A DNA stretch of 64,000 nucleotides from Betaproteobacteria bacterium (lineage in GTDB: Bacteria; Pseudomonadota; Gammaproteobacteria; Burkholderiales; Usitatibacteraceae): NCBI GenBank assembly GCA_016720925.1, contig JADKJR010000005.1:1-64000 (forward strand), in the 5' to 3' direction. Shown one piece after another: positions 7,996 through 17,065 of the stretch. The notes under the pieces were generated by a model that searched no databases, was not told where the DNA came from, and saw only the letters and a program-made list of their open reading frames with translations. Within the stretch, counting starts at the first letter, position 1, and each line of letters begins with the position of its first letter. Position numbers and translations under genes: made by a program.

Positions 7996-10900
7996 ATGAA
8001 GGATCTGACCAGACTGCTCGCGGGAAATTTTGATGCCGGCGCCCGAACGCGCGGTCGGGCGTATTGGGCGCAGGGCCGCGTGCGCTCCGTCAAATGGGAG
8101 GATCGTGGTCCCAATGGTCAGATGCTGATCGCGCGGGTGAAGGGATCCAAGTGGATTCTACGATCAGAAAATCAGTGTCGATTTTGATCGCGGGGACATT
8201 GATGGCGGCTGCAGCTGCCCGGTCGGTCATAACTGCAAGCACGTGTTTGCGGCGCTATTGGCAACGATCGAGGAGTCACCCGCGTCCGAGTTTGAAGCAG
8301 ATGAAGATTCTGCTCAGGCTGACGCCGATGACTTCGTATTGACGCCACGTGAATTGCCAACAATCGGCGGACCGTTGCCTGCCGCGCGCCGCACGCCGCC
8401 GTCCATGCCGTTACCTTTTTCCATCGATGTGTGGCTTGCCAAGGTCGCCTCGGCGCAGGCCAATCGCGGCGAAACGTATCCGGACAATATCAACGACCGC
8501 ATCCTTTACCTCTTTGATGCATCGCGCGATCAAGTGGAACCAGGTGGACTGCTGCGAATCTGCAAGGCGCGGGTCAACAAGACAGGTGGCTATTCAGGCA
8601 TCGCCAAATACACCAACACGCAGGCCTATTCCAGCCCTCCGCGCTACATGCTGCAAAGCGATATTCACGCGCTCAGGCTACTGTCTGCCGCAACCGGCCG
8701 TGGCTACAGTTTCGAGTTCCCGATGGCCGGCATCGACGCGGATATGGTGCGTGCAATCGTCAACACCGGACGCGCGTTCTGGCAGGATACCAACCGAAAA
8801 GCGTTGCGGTGGATGATGCCGCGCCAGGGTCACGTGGAATGGCGCACGCTGATCAATGGCGACCGGCAACCGGCCATGGTCACCGTGCCGGCGGCGGCGG
8901 TGCTCGCCTGTGTGCCGCCGGTATATGTCGACGCTGAAACCGGCGAATGCGGCACGGTGGAATCCGCCCTTACGCCCGCCGTCGCGATGGCAGTGGCGTC
9001 CGCGCCGACGCTCCCGGCCAAATGGGTGTCACGCGTGTCGGAGGAATTGCAGACCCGCAATCTCCACCAAAGTATTCCGCTGCCGACGACGCTGGAAGAA
9101 GAGGTGCTGCAGGACTTTCGGCCGAAACCGGTTCTGACATTGCGATCACACAAAACCAGCCGACATAACCCGCAGGGCTGGAAGCCGATTGACGTGCTGA
9201 TCGAAACGGCGGAACTTGGTTTCGATTACCTCGGCGTTCGCGTCGCCGGAAAGAATCCGCCCGAAATCACGCGCGTCGAAGGCAACCGCCTGCAACGGAT
9301 TCCCCGCAATACGATCTTCGAGCGCACCGCGCGAGCGAGACTGGTTGCCTGCGGCCTGACGGCGGCGGAAAAGGCGTTGACGCGCGGCATCACCCGCGAG
9401 ATGCAGGGCACGTTGGTGTTCGCCGGGACAAGCGACGAACACGCCTTTGCGGCATGGACCGGGTTTATCGAAAATATTGTGCCCGCACTTAGACGCGATG
9501 GCTGGCAGATCGATATCGCAGCCGATTTCCGATTCGATATCGTCCCGATCGCCGATTGGTACGCCGACGTCGATGAATCGTCGAACCAGTGGTTCGATCT
9601 TGAAATCGGCATCGAGGTCGAGGGCGAGAAAGTAAGCCTGATCCCGATTCTGGTGAAGCTGATTCACGCCTCGCCCACCGAATGGCGGCCGGCGGCGGTG
9701 GACGCCATGAAGGATGACGCGAAAATAATCGTGCCGCTGGGGGATGGGCGGCGCGCGGCACTGCCGCTGACACGTTTGAAACCGCTGCTGGCGACGCTGT
9801 TCGAACTTTATTTGCGCGAACCGACAGCGGCGCGCCTGCGGCTCTCGCCCCTCGACGCGGCGCGCCTTGCGGAAATGGATCGCGCGCTTGCATTGCGCTG
9901 GTTCGGCGGCGAGCGCATGCGGCAACTGGGCGCGCGATTGGCGCGCTTCGAAGGTATCGCGCCGGTGCCGGTGCCGCCCGGTTTCCATGCCACCTTGCGC
10001 GCGTATCAGCAAGATGGCCTCGCGTGGCTGCAGTTCCTGCGTGAATATGAACTGTCCGGCATCCTCGCCGATGACATGGGGCTCGGCAAGACGGTGCAAA
10101 CTCTCGCGCACCTGGTGGCCGAGAAAGCAGCGGGGCGGCTTGGTGGACTCGGGGGACCGGCGCTGGTGGTTGCGCCCACCAGCATGATGGCGACCTGGCA
10201 CGCGGAAGCGGCACGTTTCGCGCCTGGCCTGACGGTGATGGTTTCACATGGATTGTCGCGCCACGATCGCGAAGAAACCTTCGCCGATTTCGATCTGGTG
10301 CTCACAACCTATGCGCTGCTGACCCGTGATGAAGAAAAGTTGCTTGCGCAGCAATGGCATCTGGTCATTCTCGACGAAGCGCAAAACATCAAGAATCCCA
10401 AGACCAAGGCGGCCACCGTTGCCTGCCGCCTGCAGGCGCGGCATCGACTTTGCCTGACCGGCACACCGATGGAGAATCACCTGGGAGAGCTCTGGTCGCT
10501 GTTTCGATTCCTGATGCCGGGATTGCTCGGCGATGAAAAAACGTTCAAGCGCGACTACCGGGTGCCGATTGAACGGGAAGGCGATCTCGCCCGGCAGAAA
10601 TTCCTGGCCCGCCGCGTGCATCCGTTCCTGCTCAGGCGAACCAAGGATCTGGTCGCGCATGAATTGCCGGCCAAAACGCTGGTCACGCGCGCGGTCGAAT
10701 TCGATTCCGCCCAAGCAGATTTGTACGAAACGGTACGCGCAGCGATGGACAAACGCGTGCGCGACGAGATTGCCGCCAAGGGTATTGCCAAAAGCCACAT
10801 CGTGGTGCTCGACGCGTTGCTGAAGCTGCGGCAAATCTGTTGTGACCCGCGACTGCTGAAGACCGAACGCAAAGGCAAGCCACCTGCATCGGCGAAGCTG

Positions 10901-11404
10901 GTGACATTAATGGAGATGCTCGATGAATTGCTGGCCGAGGGCCGCAGCATCTTACTATTCTCGCAGTTCACCAGCATGCTCGCCTTGATTGAAGCCGAAC
11001 TGAGCGAACGCAAAATTGCCTACGCGAAACTCACCGGCGCCACCCGCGATCGGAAAAAGCCGATCGAGCTGTTCCAGTCGGGTGAAGTCAAATTGTTCCT
11101 CATCAGCCTCAAGGCTGGCGGCACCGGCCTGACGCTCACCGCCGCAGACACCGTGATCCACTACGATCCGTGGTGGAACCCCGCCGTGGAAAATCAGGCG
11201 ACTGACCGGGCGCATCGCATCGGCCAGGTCAAGCCGGTATTCGTCTACAAGCTCATCGCCAAAGGCACCCTCGAAGAACGTATTGTCGAACTGCAGGCAA
11301 AAAAGGGGGCGCTGGCGGCAGGGCTGCTAGATGGCGACGTGAACGCGGCGAGCAAGCTGGACGCAAAAGACCTGCAGGCGCTGTTTGAGGCGATGCCTGG
11401 CTGA
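7996..11404 (+). CDS. SWIM zinc-finger SNF2-family helicase, with one apparent frameshift
   Basis: A DNA-dependent ATPase of the bacterial SNF2 group with an N-terminal SWIM finger. From 7996 the frame reads MKDLTRLLAGNFDAG...; at the AA of 8149-8150 one extra A shifts the frame, and on repair the sequence runs GFYDQKISVDFDRGDIDGG then CSCPVGHNCKHVFAALLA, a CxC...CxH SWIM motif. The long intact part (from 8243) holds the helicase: motif I DDMGLGKTVQTLAH, motif II LDEAQNIKNP, motif III LTGTPMENHLGELW, and C-terminal ATDRAHRIGQVKPV. Repaired length is about 1,135 residues. Such proteins remodel or translocate on DNA; specific partners are unknown. The start at 7996 fits homologues, and an out-of-frame ATG lies at 7965. 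Confidence 0.85.
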
Positions 11405-11511
11405 ACTTGGCGGCGACGGGTAGCAATTCCGGCGCTTGAATCCGATTCCGGTTGTGGTGCGTAAATAGCGTGGACTTGACGGAAATCACCACACCAAATA
11501 CCGGGACGGAC

Positions 11512-11952
11512 ATGATGACATTCGACAATGTGGCTAAGCGCCTCGAATTCCACGAAGAGTTTGAACACGGTGCCGGCGCGAATGCCAACATGATTTCCGC
11601 TGCGGAAGCGTCGCTGGGCGTCACATTTCCCGCAAGCTATCGGCGATTCCTGACGGACTACGGTTGGAGTTGCATTGGCCGCTTTGAGATCTATGGCCTC
11701 GGTGGCGACGTCCCAGCTTGGCTGGATGTCGTCAAGATGACGTCAATCGAGAGAGCCGGGGCGCATGCACGCCTGCCCGCGCATCTGATCCCTGTGCACT
11801 ATGAAGGCGACGGTGATCATGTCTGCATCGATACCAGCCAGCGGTCCGGTGATACCGCAGCAATGGTTTTCTGGAACCATGATCTTGGGACCCGCCAGGC
11901 TCCCGAGAAAATTGCGGATGATTTTGCGGACTGGCTGTCGAGTCTATTGTGA
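11512..11952 (+). CDS. SMI1/KNR4 family protein
   Basis: A 146-residue protein with the SMI1/KNR4 fold pattern: AAEASLGVTFPASYRRFLTDYGW near the N-terminus is the family's signature helix-turn, followed by FEIYGLGGDVPAW and a C-terminal acidic helix. In bacteria this fold is common in immunity proteins against polymorphic toxins and in stand-alone proteins of unknown role; no toxin gene is next to it, so no immunity function is claimed. The start at 11512 is chosen from the family's usual length; 11515 (adjacent ATG) and 11452 (GTG) are alternatives and the ribosome-binding site is weak. It lies 108 bp after the helicase and is followed by a palindromic repeat. Confidence 0.7.
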   Translation: MMTFDNVAKRLEFHEEFEHGAGANANMISAAEASLGVTFPASYRRFLTDYGWSCIGRFEIYGLGGDVPAWLDVVKMTSIERAGAHARLPAHLIPVHYEGDGDHVCIDTSQRSGDTAAMVFWNHDLGTRQAPEKIADDFADWLSSLL

Positions 11953-11967
11953 AGTAACGGAAGACTG

Positions 11968-12035
11968 AAACTCAAGCATTGGCGGGGATCTCAGGCCATT
12001 TTGCGCCGGACGACCGCACCAGTGCTTGTGTTTGC
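11968..12035 (+). repeat. Dispersed palindromic repeat, copy 2
   Basis: A complete copy: left arm AAACTCAAGCATTGGCGG, a short middle containing TCAGGCCATTTTGCGCCGG, right arm GCACCAGTGCTTGTGTTTGC. The arms are inverted repeats of each other with a few mismatches, so the RNA or single strand can fold into a long hairpin. It sits between the convergent SMI1-like and comM genes, where it could also end transcription. Confidence 0.75.
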
Positions 12036-12071
12036 ATATTTATTTTGACGCCAAGACAGGCCGTCCAAACC

Positions 12072-13568
12072 TTACGCCTTGTCCATCTTCCGATACTGAA
12101 TCGCCTCGGCGATATGCCCGCCCGCAATGTTTTCAACACCCGCCAAATCGGCTATCGTCCGCGCTACTTTCAACACGCGATGGTAGGCACGCGCCGACAA
12201 GCCCATGCGTTGAATCGCGCTCTTGAGTAACTCCTCGCCTGCAGCATCGGGCTTGCAGATGTCATCGATGTCTTTCGGACCCAGTTTCGCATTTGGCTTG
12301 CCCTGCCGCTTCAACTGAATCTGAAACGCACGTTCGGTGCGCTCGCGAATGGTTTCGCTGCCCTCGCCTTTTGCGGCCTTCACCAATTCGAGTTGCGGCA
12401 CCGCCGGTACTTCGATTTGCAAATCGATTCGGTCGAGCAGCGGCCCGGAAATTTTGCTGCGGTAACGTGAAATCTGGTCCGGTGTGCAGCGGCATTTATT
12501 GAGGAAGTGGCCGAGGTAGCCGCACGGGCAAGGGTTCATCGCGGCGATCAACTGGAATTCCGCGGGGAAATCGGCTTGCCGTGCGGCGCGTGAAATGGTG
12601 ATGCGGCCGGACTCGAGTGGCTCGCGCAAAACCTCCAGCACGTTTCGCTCGAACTCCGGCAGTTCATCGAGAAACAGCACGCCGTGATGCGCGAGCGAGA
12701 TTTCGCCCGGGCGCGGATTGCTGCCGCCGCCGACCAGCGCGACGCCGGACGCGGTGTGATGTGGCGATCGATAGCTGCGCTTTTTCCAGTTCTCCACCTT
12801 GAAGCCGCCGGGTGAAAGGCTCTGCACGGCTGCCGCCTCCAGCGCTTCCGCATCCGTCATGGCAGGCAGGATGCCGGGAAAGCGCGCGGCCAGCATGGTC
12901 TTGCCGGTGCCGGGAGGGCCCATCATCAACACGCTGTGGCGCCCGGCCGCGGCAATTTCCATGGCGCGCTTCGCTTGCGATTGACCTTTCACTTCGGACA
13001 TGTCGGGATAGTGTGCGATGGCGACCGCCGCCTCGCCTTGGAAGACCGGAATATTTTCGCGGCCGGCCAAGTGTGCGCAAACCTGCAAAAGGTTTCTGGC
13101 GCCCAGCACAGTTGCATCGGTCACCAATGCGGCCTCGGTAGCCGACGCCGTCGGCAGGACAAATGCACGGCCATCGCCATGCGCCTTGAAGGTCATCGCC
13201 AGTGCGCCACGTATCGGTCGCAGGTCACCGGTCAGGGCAAGTTCGCCGGCAAATTCGTATTGTTTCAGTTTGTCGCCGGGAATCTGTCCGCTCGCGACCA
13301 GGATACCGAGCGCAATCGGCAGATCGAAACGGCCGCTTTCCTTCGGTAGATCGGCGGGCGCCAGATTGACGGTGATGCGCCGCGCGGGAAATTCGAACCT
13401 TGCGTTCAATAGCGCCGCGCGCACCCGGTCCTTGCTTTCCTTAACCTCGGTTTCGGGCAGCCCCACAATGGTGAACATCGGCAGACCATTGGCAAGATGT
13501 ACTTCCACGGTGACAAGTGGAGCTTCCATGCCGGCCAGCGCACGGGAATAGAGAACTGCAAGGGACAT
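12072..13568 (-). CDS. comM: YifB/ComM family Mg-chelatase-like AAA+ ATPase
   Basis: A 498-residue protein with the full YifB/ComM layout: an N-terminal Lon-protease-like domain (MSLAVLYSRALAGMEAPLV... GLPETEVKESKDRVRAAL), then the Mg-chelatase AAA+ core with Walker A GPPGTGKTMLAARFPG (about 216-230) and Walker B GVLFLDELPEFER, and a Cys cluster NPCPCGYLGHFLNKCRC. In naturally competent bacteria ComM is a hexameric helicase promoting branch migration during integration of incoming DNA; the same gene is also present in non-competent species. It is followed on the same strand, upstream, by ubiK (9 bp apart), an arrangement common in proteobacteria. Competence here is plausible given the type IV pilus genes in this window, but not shown. 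Confidence 0.95.
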   Translation of the reverse strand: MSLAVLYSRALAGMEAPLVTVEVHLANGLPMFTIVGLPETEVKESKDRVRAALLNARFEFPARRITVNLAPADLPKESGRFDLPIALGILVASGQIPGDKLKQYEFAGELALTGDLRPIRGALAMTFKAHGDGRAFVLPTASATEAALVTDATVLGARNLLQVCAHLAGRENIPVFQGEAAVAIAHYPDMSEVKGQSQAKRAMEIAAAGRHSVLMMGPPGTGKTMLAARFPGILPAMTDAEALEAAAVQSLSPGGFKVENWKKRSYRSPHHTASGVALVGGGSNPRPGEISLAHHGVLFLDELPEFERNVLEVLREPLESGRITISRAARQADFPAEFQLIAAMNPCPCGYLGHFLNKCRCTPDQISRYRSKISGPLLDRIDLQIEVPAVPQLELVKAAKGEGSETIRERTERAFQIQLKRQGKPNAKLGPKDIDDICKPDAAGEELLKSAIQRMGLSARAYHRVLKVARTIADLAGVENIAGGHIAEAIQYRKMDKA

Positions 13569-13576
13569 TCAGGACT

Positions 13577-13852
13577 TTATTTTCTTGGTGAAGGCTGGCG
13601 TTTGGGGTCAAGCGCCGCCTCAAGCTCAATAAATCGCGCTTCGAGTGCGTTCAATTTTGCGCGTGTCTTTTCCAGCAACGCAGACTGAATTTCAAAATCC
13701 TCGCGCGTGACCAATCCCTGGCGGGCGAGTTGTGAAACGAAATGCTGTCGCGCATTTTTTTCAAAATCGGCCGCAGGGGACGACTGGATCGCGGCATCGA
13801 CTTTGGCGGCGAGTTTGGAAAGCGCGTCAAGCGCCGAGGAGGTCTTGGTCAT
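13577..13852 (-). CDS. ubiK: Ubiquinone biosynthesis accessory factor UbiK
   Basis: The 91-residue protein matches the BMFP/YqiC family now called UbiK: an N-terminal amphipathic region (SALDALSKLAAKVDAAI), then FEKNARQHFVSQLARQGLVTR, and a C-terminal coiled coil (LLEKTRAKLNALEARFIELEAAL). UbiK is a small membrane-associated trimer that helps the soluble Ubi complex handle lipid intermediates of ubiquinone synthesis under oxic conditions. It is directly upstream of comM with a 9 bp gap and is probably co-transcribed with it. Confidence 0.9.
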   Translation of the reverse strand: MTKTSSALDALSKLAAKVDAAIQSSPAADFEKNARQHFVSQLARQGLVTREDFEIQSALLEKTRAKLNALEARFIELEAALDPKRQPSPRK

Positions 13853-13936
13853 GATTTCTGTAGGCGCAATTTGCGGGCAAGTAATGCATTTTAGCCGAGC
13901 GGCTCACTTGGTGTTGTCGAAAGCGGGGGCCATTCA

Positions 13937-13953
13937 TGCGCCATCCGGGTGCA
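13937..13953. promoter_or_regulatory. Candidate NtrC binding site
   Basis: TGCGCCATCCGGGTGCA is a dyad whose half-sites (TGCgCC / GGTGCA) match the NtrC consensus TGCACC-N5-GGTGCA at all but one base. It lies 92 bp upstream of the sigma-54 element at 14045, a normal distance for an enhancer. Extra GGTGCA-like half-sites occur at about 13979 and 13991. NtrC control of glnK-amtB is well established in proteobacteria; the site itself is a visual match only. Confidence 0.5.
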
Positions 13954-14044
13954 TGAGCGCGCATCGACGCCCGTGATTGGTGCATTTTCATGGTGCGCCG
14001 CACAAATATCATAACAAAACAGTCACTTACCGACGTAAAAACAA

Positions 14045-14060
14045 TGGCATGCAACGTGCT
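14045..14060 (+). promoter_or_regulatory. Sigma-54 promoter for porin-glnK-amtB
   Basis: TGGCATGCAACGTGCT fits the sigma-54 consensus TGGCACG-N4-TTGCW at 10 of 12 defined positions, with the invariant GG and GC at the required spacing. The expected transcription start is near 14071, about 38 nt before the porin ATG. The sigma factor itself (rpoN) is encoded at 44636 in this window. Confidence 0.7.
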
Positions 14061-14108
14061 AACTATCCGTTGAAGCACTTTATTTCCAACCACCTCAAGG
14101 GCCTTCAG

Positions 14109-14912
14109 ATGAAAACAATCGCAAAACATTTGGCATTCGCGGGCACCGTCGCCCTGTCGTTAACCAGTTATCAGGTTATGGCGCAGCAAGCCACGCCGGC
14201 AGCGCCGGCGCCCGCTGCGGCAGCACCGGCCCCTGCACCGGAAAACACCCTCGTACCCAAAATATCGCTCTACAGTGAATACGAATATCGCGGTATTTCA
14301 CAAACGGCTGAAAAACCCGCCGTTCAATTCAACCTGGACTACACACATACGAGCGGCTTCTATCTCGGTACCTTCGTCTCCAACATCAAATGGCTGAAGG
14401 AAGCGGCCAAGGCCGGTGGATTTTCGACCAGCGCGCAGATCGAGTGGGATCTGTTCGGCGGTTACAAGTTTGAAGTCGCCAAGGACGTCACGCTGGATGT
14501 TGGTTACCTGCGCTACGAATATCCGTCGAGCGGCGCGTTCAATCCATCACCAAACACCGATGAAATCTATATCGGCATCGGCTCGGGACCGTTCAGCGCA
14601 AAGTATTCGCACTCGACCAGCAATCTGTTCGGTTTCGCGAATAGCAAGAATTCCACGTTCACCGAAATCAATTGGGCCCAGGAAATCTTGCCGAAGCTCA
14701 CAGCGAATGCGCAAATCGCCCGCCAGACCGTCAAGAACAATGGTGATTTCAGCTATACCGTCTACAAACTCGGCGCGACCTATGACCTCGGAGACGGCTG
14801 GGCAGCAGGTGGTTATGTAAAGAATACCAACGCCAAGGAAGCCTTTTATACCGTCAACGGCAAGGACCTCGGCAAGGCGCGCCTCGTTGCCTTCGTTGCG
14901 AAGTCGTTCTAA
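14109..14912 (+). CDS. TorF-family putative outer-membrane porin
   Basis: A 267-residue exported protein: signal peptide of about 24 residues (HLAFAGTVALSLTSYQVMAQ), an Ala/Pro-rich linker (ATPAAPAPAAAAPAPAPE), then a beta-barrel with alternating hydrophobic strands that starts ISLYSEYEYRGISQTAEKPA and ends in Phe (VAFVAKSF), as outer-membrane barrels do. The YRGISQT motif is characteristic of the TIGR02001/TorF group often found immediately before glnK-amtB in betaproteobacteria. It probably lets nitrogenous solutes cross the outer membrane, but substrate is inferred only from this linkage. The sigma-54 promoter 49 bp upstream implies expression under nitrogen limitation. Confidence 0.85.
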   Translation: MKTIAKHLAFAGTVALSLTSYQVMAQQATPAAPAPAAAAPAPAPENTLVPKISLYSEYEYRGISQTAEKPAVQFNLDYTHTSGFYLGTFVSNIKWLKEAAKAGGFSTSAQIEWDLFGGYKFEVAKDVTLDVGYLRYEYPSSGAFNPSPNTDEIYIGIGSGPFSAKYSHSTSNLFGFANSKNSTFTEINWAQEILPKLTANAQIARQTVKNNGDFSYTVYKLGATYDLGDGWAAGGYVKNTNAKEAFYTVNGKDLGKARLVAFVAKSF

Positions 14913-14925
14913 ACCGCACACGACG

Positions 14926-14950
14926 CCCACACCCGTTCGCGGGTGCGGAC
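14926..14950 (+). other. Hairpin between porin and glnK
   Basis: CACCCGTTCGCGGGTG forms a 6-bp stem with a stable TTCG-type loop in the 76-bp gap between the porin stop and glnK. No T tract follows, so it is more likely a partial attenuator or an RNA-processing/stability element that sets different amounts of porin and glnK-amtB message than a full terminator. Confidence 0.4.
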
Positions 14951-14988
14951 TACGCAAAAAATCCATTCATTGAGAGGGAGCAATTACC

Positions 14989-15327
14989 ATGAAACTGGTC
15001 ACCGCCATCATCAAGCCGTTCAAGCTTGACGAAGTGCGTGAAGCGCTGTCCGCCATCGGCGTGCAGGGCATCACGGTCACGGAAGTCAAAGGATTCGGCC
15101 GTCAAAAAGGCCATACGGAACTGTATCGCGGCGCGGAATATGTCGTCGATTTTCTGCCCAAGGTAAAAATCGAAGCGGCAGTCAAGGACGATCTGATCGA
15201 GCAGGTCATCGAGGCGATCGAAAAATCCGCCAACACCGGCAAGATCGGCGACGGCAAGATTTTCGTCTTCGATCTCGAACAAGTGGTGCGCATTCGCACC
15301 GGTGAAACCGGCGCCGACGCGCTTTAA
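14989..15327 (+). CDS. glnK: P-II nitrogen regulatory protein GlnK
   Basis: A 112-residue P-II protein. The T-loop carries the uridylylated Tyr at position 51 in GHTELYRGAEYVVDF, and the C-terminal signature GKIGDGKIFVFDLEQVVRIR is present. P-II trimers sense 2-oxoglutarate and ATP/ADP; GlnK blocks the ammonium channel AmtB when nitrogen is plentiful and is released when uridylylated. It sits 17 bp upstream of amtB. AGGGAG lies about 9 nt before the ATG at 14989. Named glnK rather than glnB because of the amtB linkage. Confidence 0.95.
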   Translation: MKLVTAIIKPFKLDEVREALSAIGVQGITVTEVKGFGRQKGHTELYRGAEYVVDFLPKVKIEAAVKDDLIEQVIEAIEKSANTGKIGDGKIFVFDLEQVVRIRTGETGADAL

Positions 15328-15344
15328 CCCAGGGAGCCCATAAA

Positions 15345-16862
15345 ATGAAACGACTTTTTGCCACGCTCGCGCTGCTGACCAGTCTGATGCTGACCGGCAG
15401 TGCGCACGCACAGTACGAGAATCCCAAGCCGACGGAAGCGCCAGCTGCGGCTGCCACGGCAGCACCTGCAGCGACCGCGACCGCTGTAGCACCTGCCGCT
15501 GCCGCCGCGCCCGCCGCAGCGGCAGCACCTGCGGCACCCGTTCCCAACAAAGGCGATGTGGCCTGGATGCTCACTTCCACGGCTCTCGTACTGTTGATGA
15601 GCATACCGGGACTGGCACTGTTCTACGGCGGTTTGGTACGTTCGAAGAACATGCTGTCGGTGCTGATGCAAGTATTCGTCACGTTCTCTCTCATCACCGT
15701 GCTGTGGGTGATATATGGCTACAGCTTCGCCTTTACGGAGGGCAATGCATTTATCGGCGGAACGGATCGACTATTCCTCAAGGGCATCGCCGATCTGCTG
15801 AAGGGCGAATATGCGATGGCCGCCACCTTCAGCAAGGGCGTGGTGATTCCCGAATTGCTGTTTGTTGCCTTCCAGGCCACGTTTGCCGCAATCACCTGCT
15901 GCCTGATCCTGGGTTCAGTGGCGGAACGCATGAAGTTCAGCGCCGTCCTGCTATTCATGGTGCTCTGGTTCACCTTCAGCTATATCCCGATGGCCCACAT
16001 GGTCTGGTTCTGGCCGGGTCCGGATGCCTATACCGCCGCCGCAGTAGTCGATGCACAAAATGCCAAGGCCGGCCTGTTGTGGCAGTGGGGCGCGCTCGAC
16101 TTTGCAGGCGGCACGGTGGTGCACATCAACGCAGGCGTCGCGGGCTTGGTCGCCGCTTACTTCCTTGGCAAGCGTATTGGCTACGGCAAAGAAGCACTGA
16201 CGCCACATAGCCTGACGATGACCATGGTCGGCGCATCGCTGCTGTGGTTCGGCTGGTTCGGTTTCAACGCAGGCTCGGCACTCGAAGCGGGTAACTCAGC
16301 TGTGCTGGCGTTCATGAATACGTTCCTGGCGACTGCCTGCGCGGTACTTTCCTGGACAATGGCTGAGTGGGTCATCAAGGGCAAGCCTTCGATGCTGGGC
16401 GCCGCTTCCGGTGCCGTGGCAGGATTGGTCGCCATCACGCCGGCGGCAGGTAACGTCGGCATTCCGGGCGCCTTGGTCATCGGCCTCGCAGCAGGTATCG
16501 TTTGCCTGTGGGGTGTCACCGGACTCAAGCGGATGCTGAAGGTTGACGACTCGCTCGACGTGTTTGGCGTCCATGCAGTGGGCGGCATTCTCGGCGCGTT
16601 GCTGACGGGCGTATTCGTCTCACCTGACCTGGGTGGTCCCGGATTTGTCACCGACTGGGTCAAGGCAACAACTGGCTTTACCTCCATTGGCGAGCAAGTG
16701 CTGATTCAAGCCAAGGCTGTTGGCGTTAGCGTTGTCTGGTCGGCAGTCGTCGCATCGGTATCGCTGTTGATCGTCAAGATGGTGATCGGCCTGCGAGTTC
16801 CGGAAGACGAGGAACGCGAGGGTCTCGATATCACCTCACACGGCGAGACGGCTTACTCGTAA
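15345..16862 (+). CDS. amtB: Ammonium transporter AmtB
   Basis: A 505-residue Amt channel. It begins with a cleavable signal peptide (FATLALLTSLMLTGSAHA), then an unusually long Ala/Pro linker of about 45 residues before the first membrane helix (GDVAWMLTSTALVLLMS). Eleven helices follow, with the conserved AmtB segments FYGGLVRSKNMLSVLMQ and DFAGGTVVHINAGVAGL (first pore His) and FGVHAVGGILGALLTG (second pore His). It conducts ammonium and is gated by GlnK encoded immediately upstream. A strong terminator follows 40 bp after the stop, closing the porin-glnK-amtB operon. Confidence 0.95.
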   Translation: MKRLFATLALLTSLMLTGSAHAQYENPKPTEAPAAAATAAPAATATAVAPAAAAAPAAAAAPAAPVPNKGDVAWMLTSTALVLLMSIPGLALFYGGLVRSKNMLSVLMQVFVTFSLITVLWVIYGYSFAFTEGNAFIGGTDRLFLKGIADLLKGEYAMAATFSKGVVIPELLFVAFQATFAAITCCLILGSVAERMKFSAVLLFMVLWFTFSYIPMAHMVWFWPGPDAYTAAAVVDAQNAKAGLLWQWGALDFAGGTVVHINAGVAGLVAAYFLGKRIGYGKEALTPHSLTMTMVGASLLWFGWFGFNAGSALEAGNSAVLAFMNTFLATACAVLSWTMAEWVIKGKPSMLGAASGAVAGLVAITPAAGNVGIPGALVIGLAAGIVCLWGVTGLKRMLKVDDSLDVFGVHAVGGILGALLTGVFVSPDLGGPGFVTDWVKATTGFTSIGEQVLIQAKAVGVSVVWSAVVASVSLLIVKMVIGLRVPEDEEREGLDITSHGETAYS

Positions 16863-16900
16863 CATCGATTGACTGACCGGGAATCCGGTTAGGAATCAAG

Positions 16901-16930
16901 AAGGGGCGCCCGCAATGGCGCCCCTTTTCT
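16901..16930 (+). terminator. Rho-independent terminator after amtB
   Basis: GGGGCGCC-CGCAAT-GGCGCCCC gives a perfect 8-bp GC stem and is followed by TTTTCT. It lies 40 bp after the amtB stop codon on the same strand. Confidence 0.85.
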
Positions 16931-17065
16931 TTGACCCTTTACAATTTGGACCGTTGCGTAAAACGCATTGACTTGAATGTCTGCATGGAGCTCCCATATT
17001 GTTGATAGCTTTACTCAACTATTTCCGCCAAGCTATACTTCCAAGTCGTGCCAGAAAGACATTCA

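Noticed and set aside
16970..17030. Sigma-70 promoter and Zur box before folE2
   Set aside because: A TTGACT is present but no -10 at proper spacing, and the GTTGA-N9-TCAAC dyad is too short and does not match the Zur consensus.
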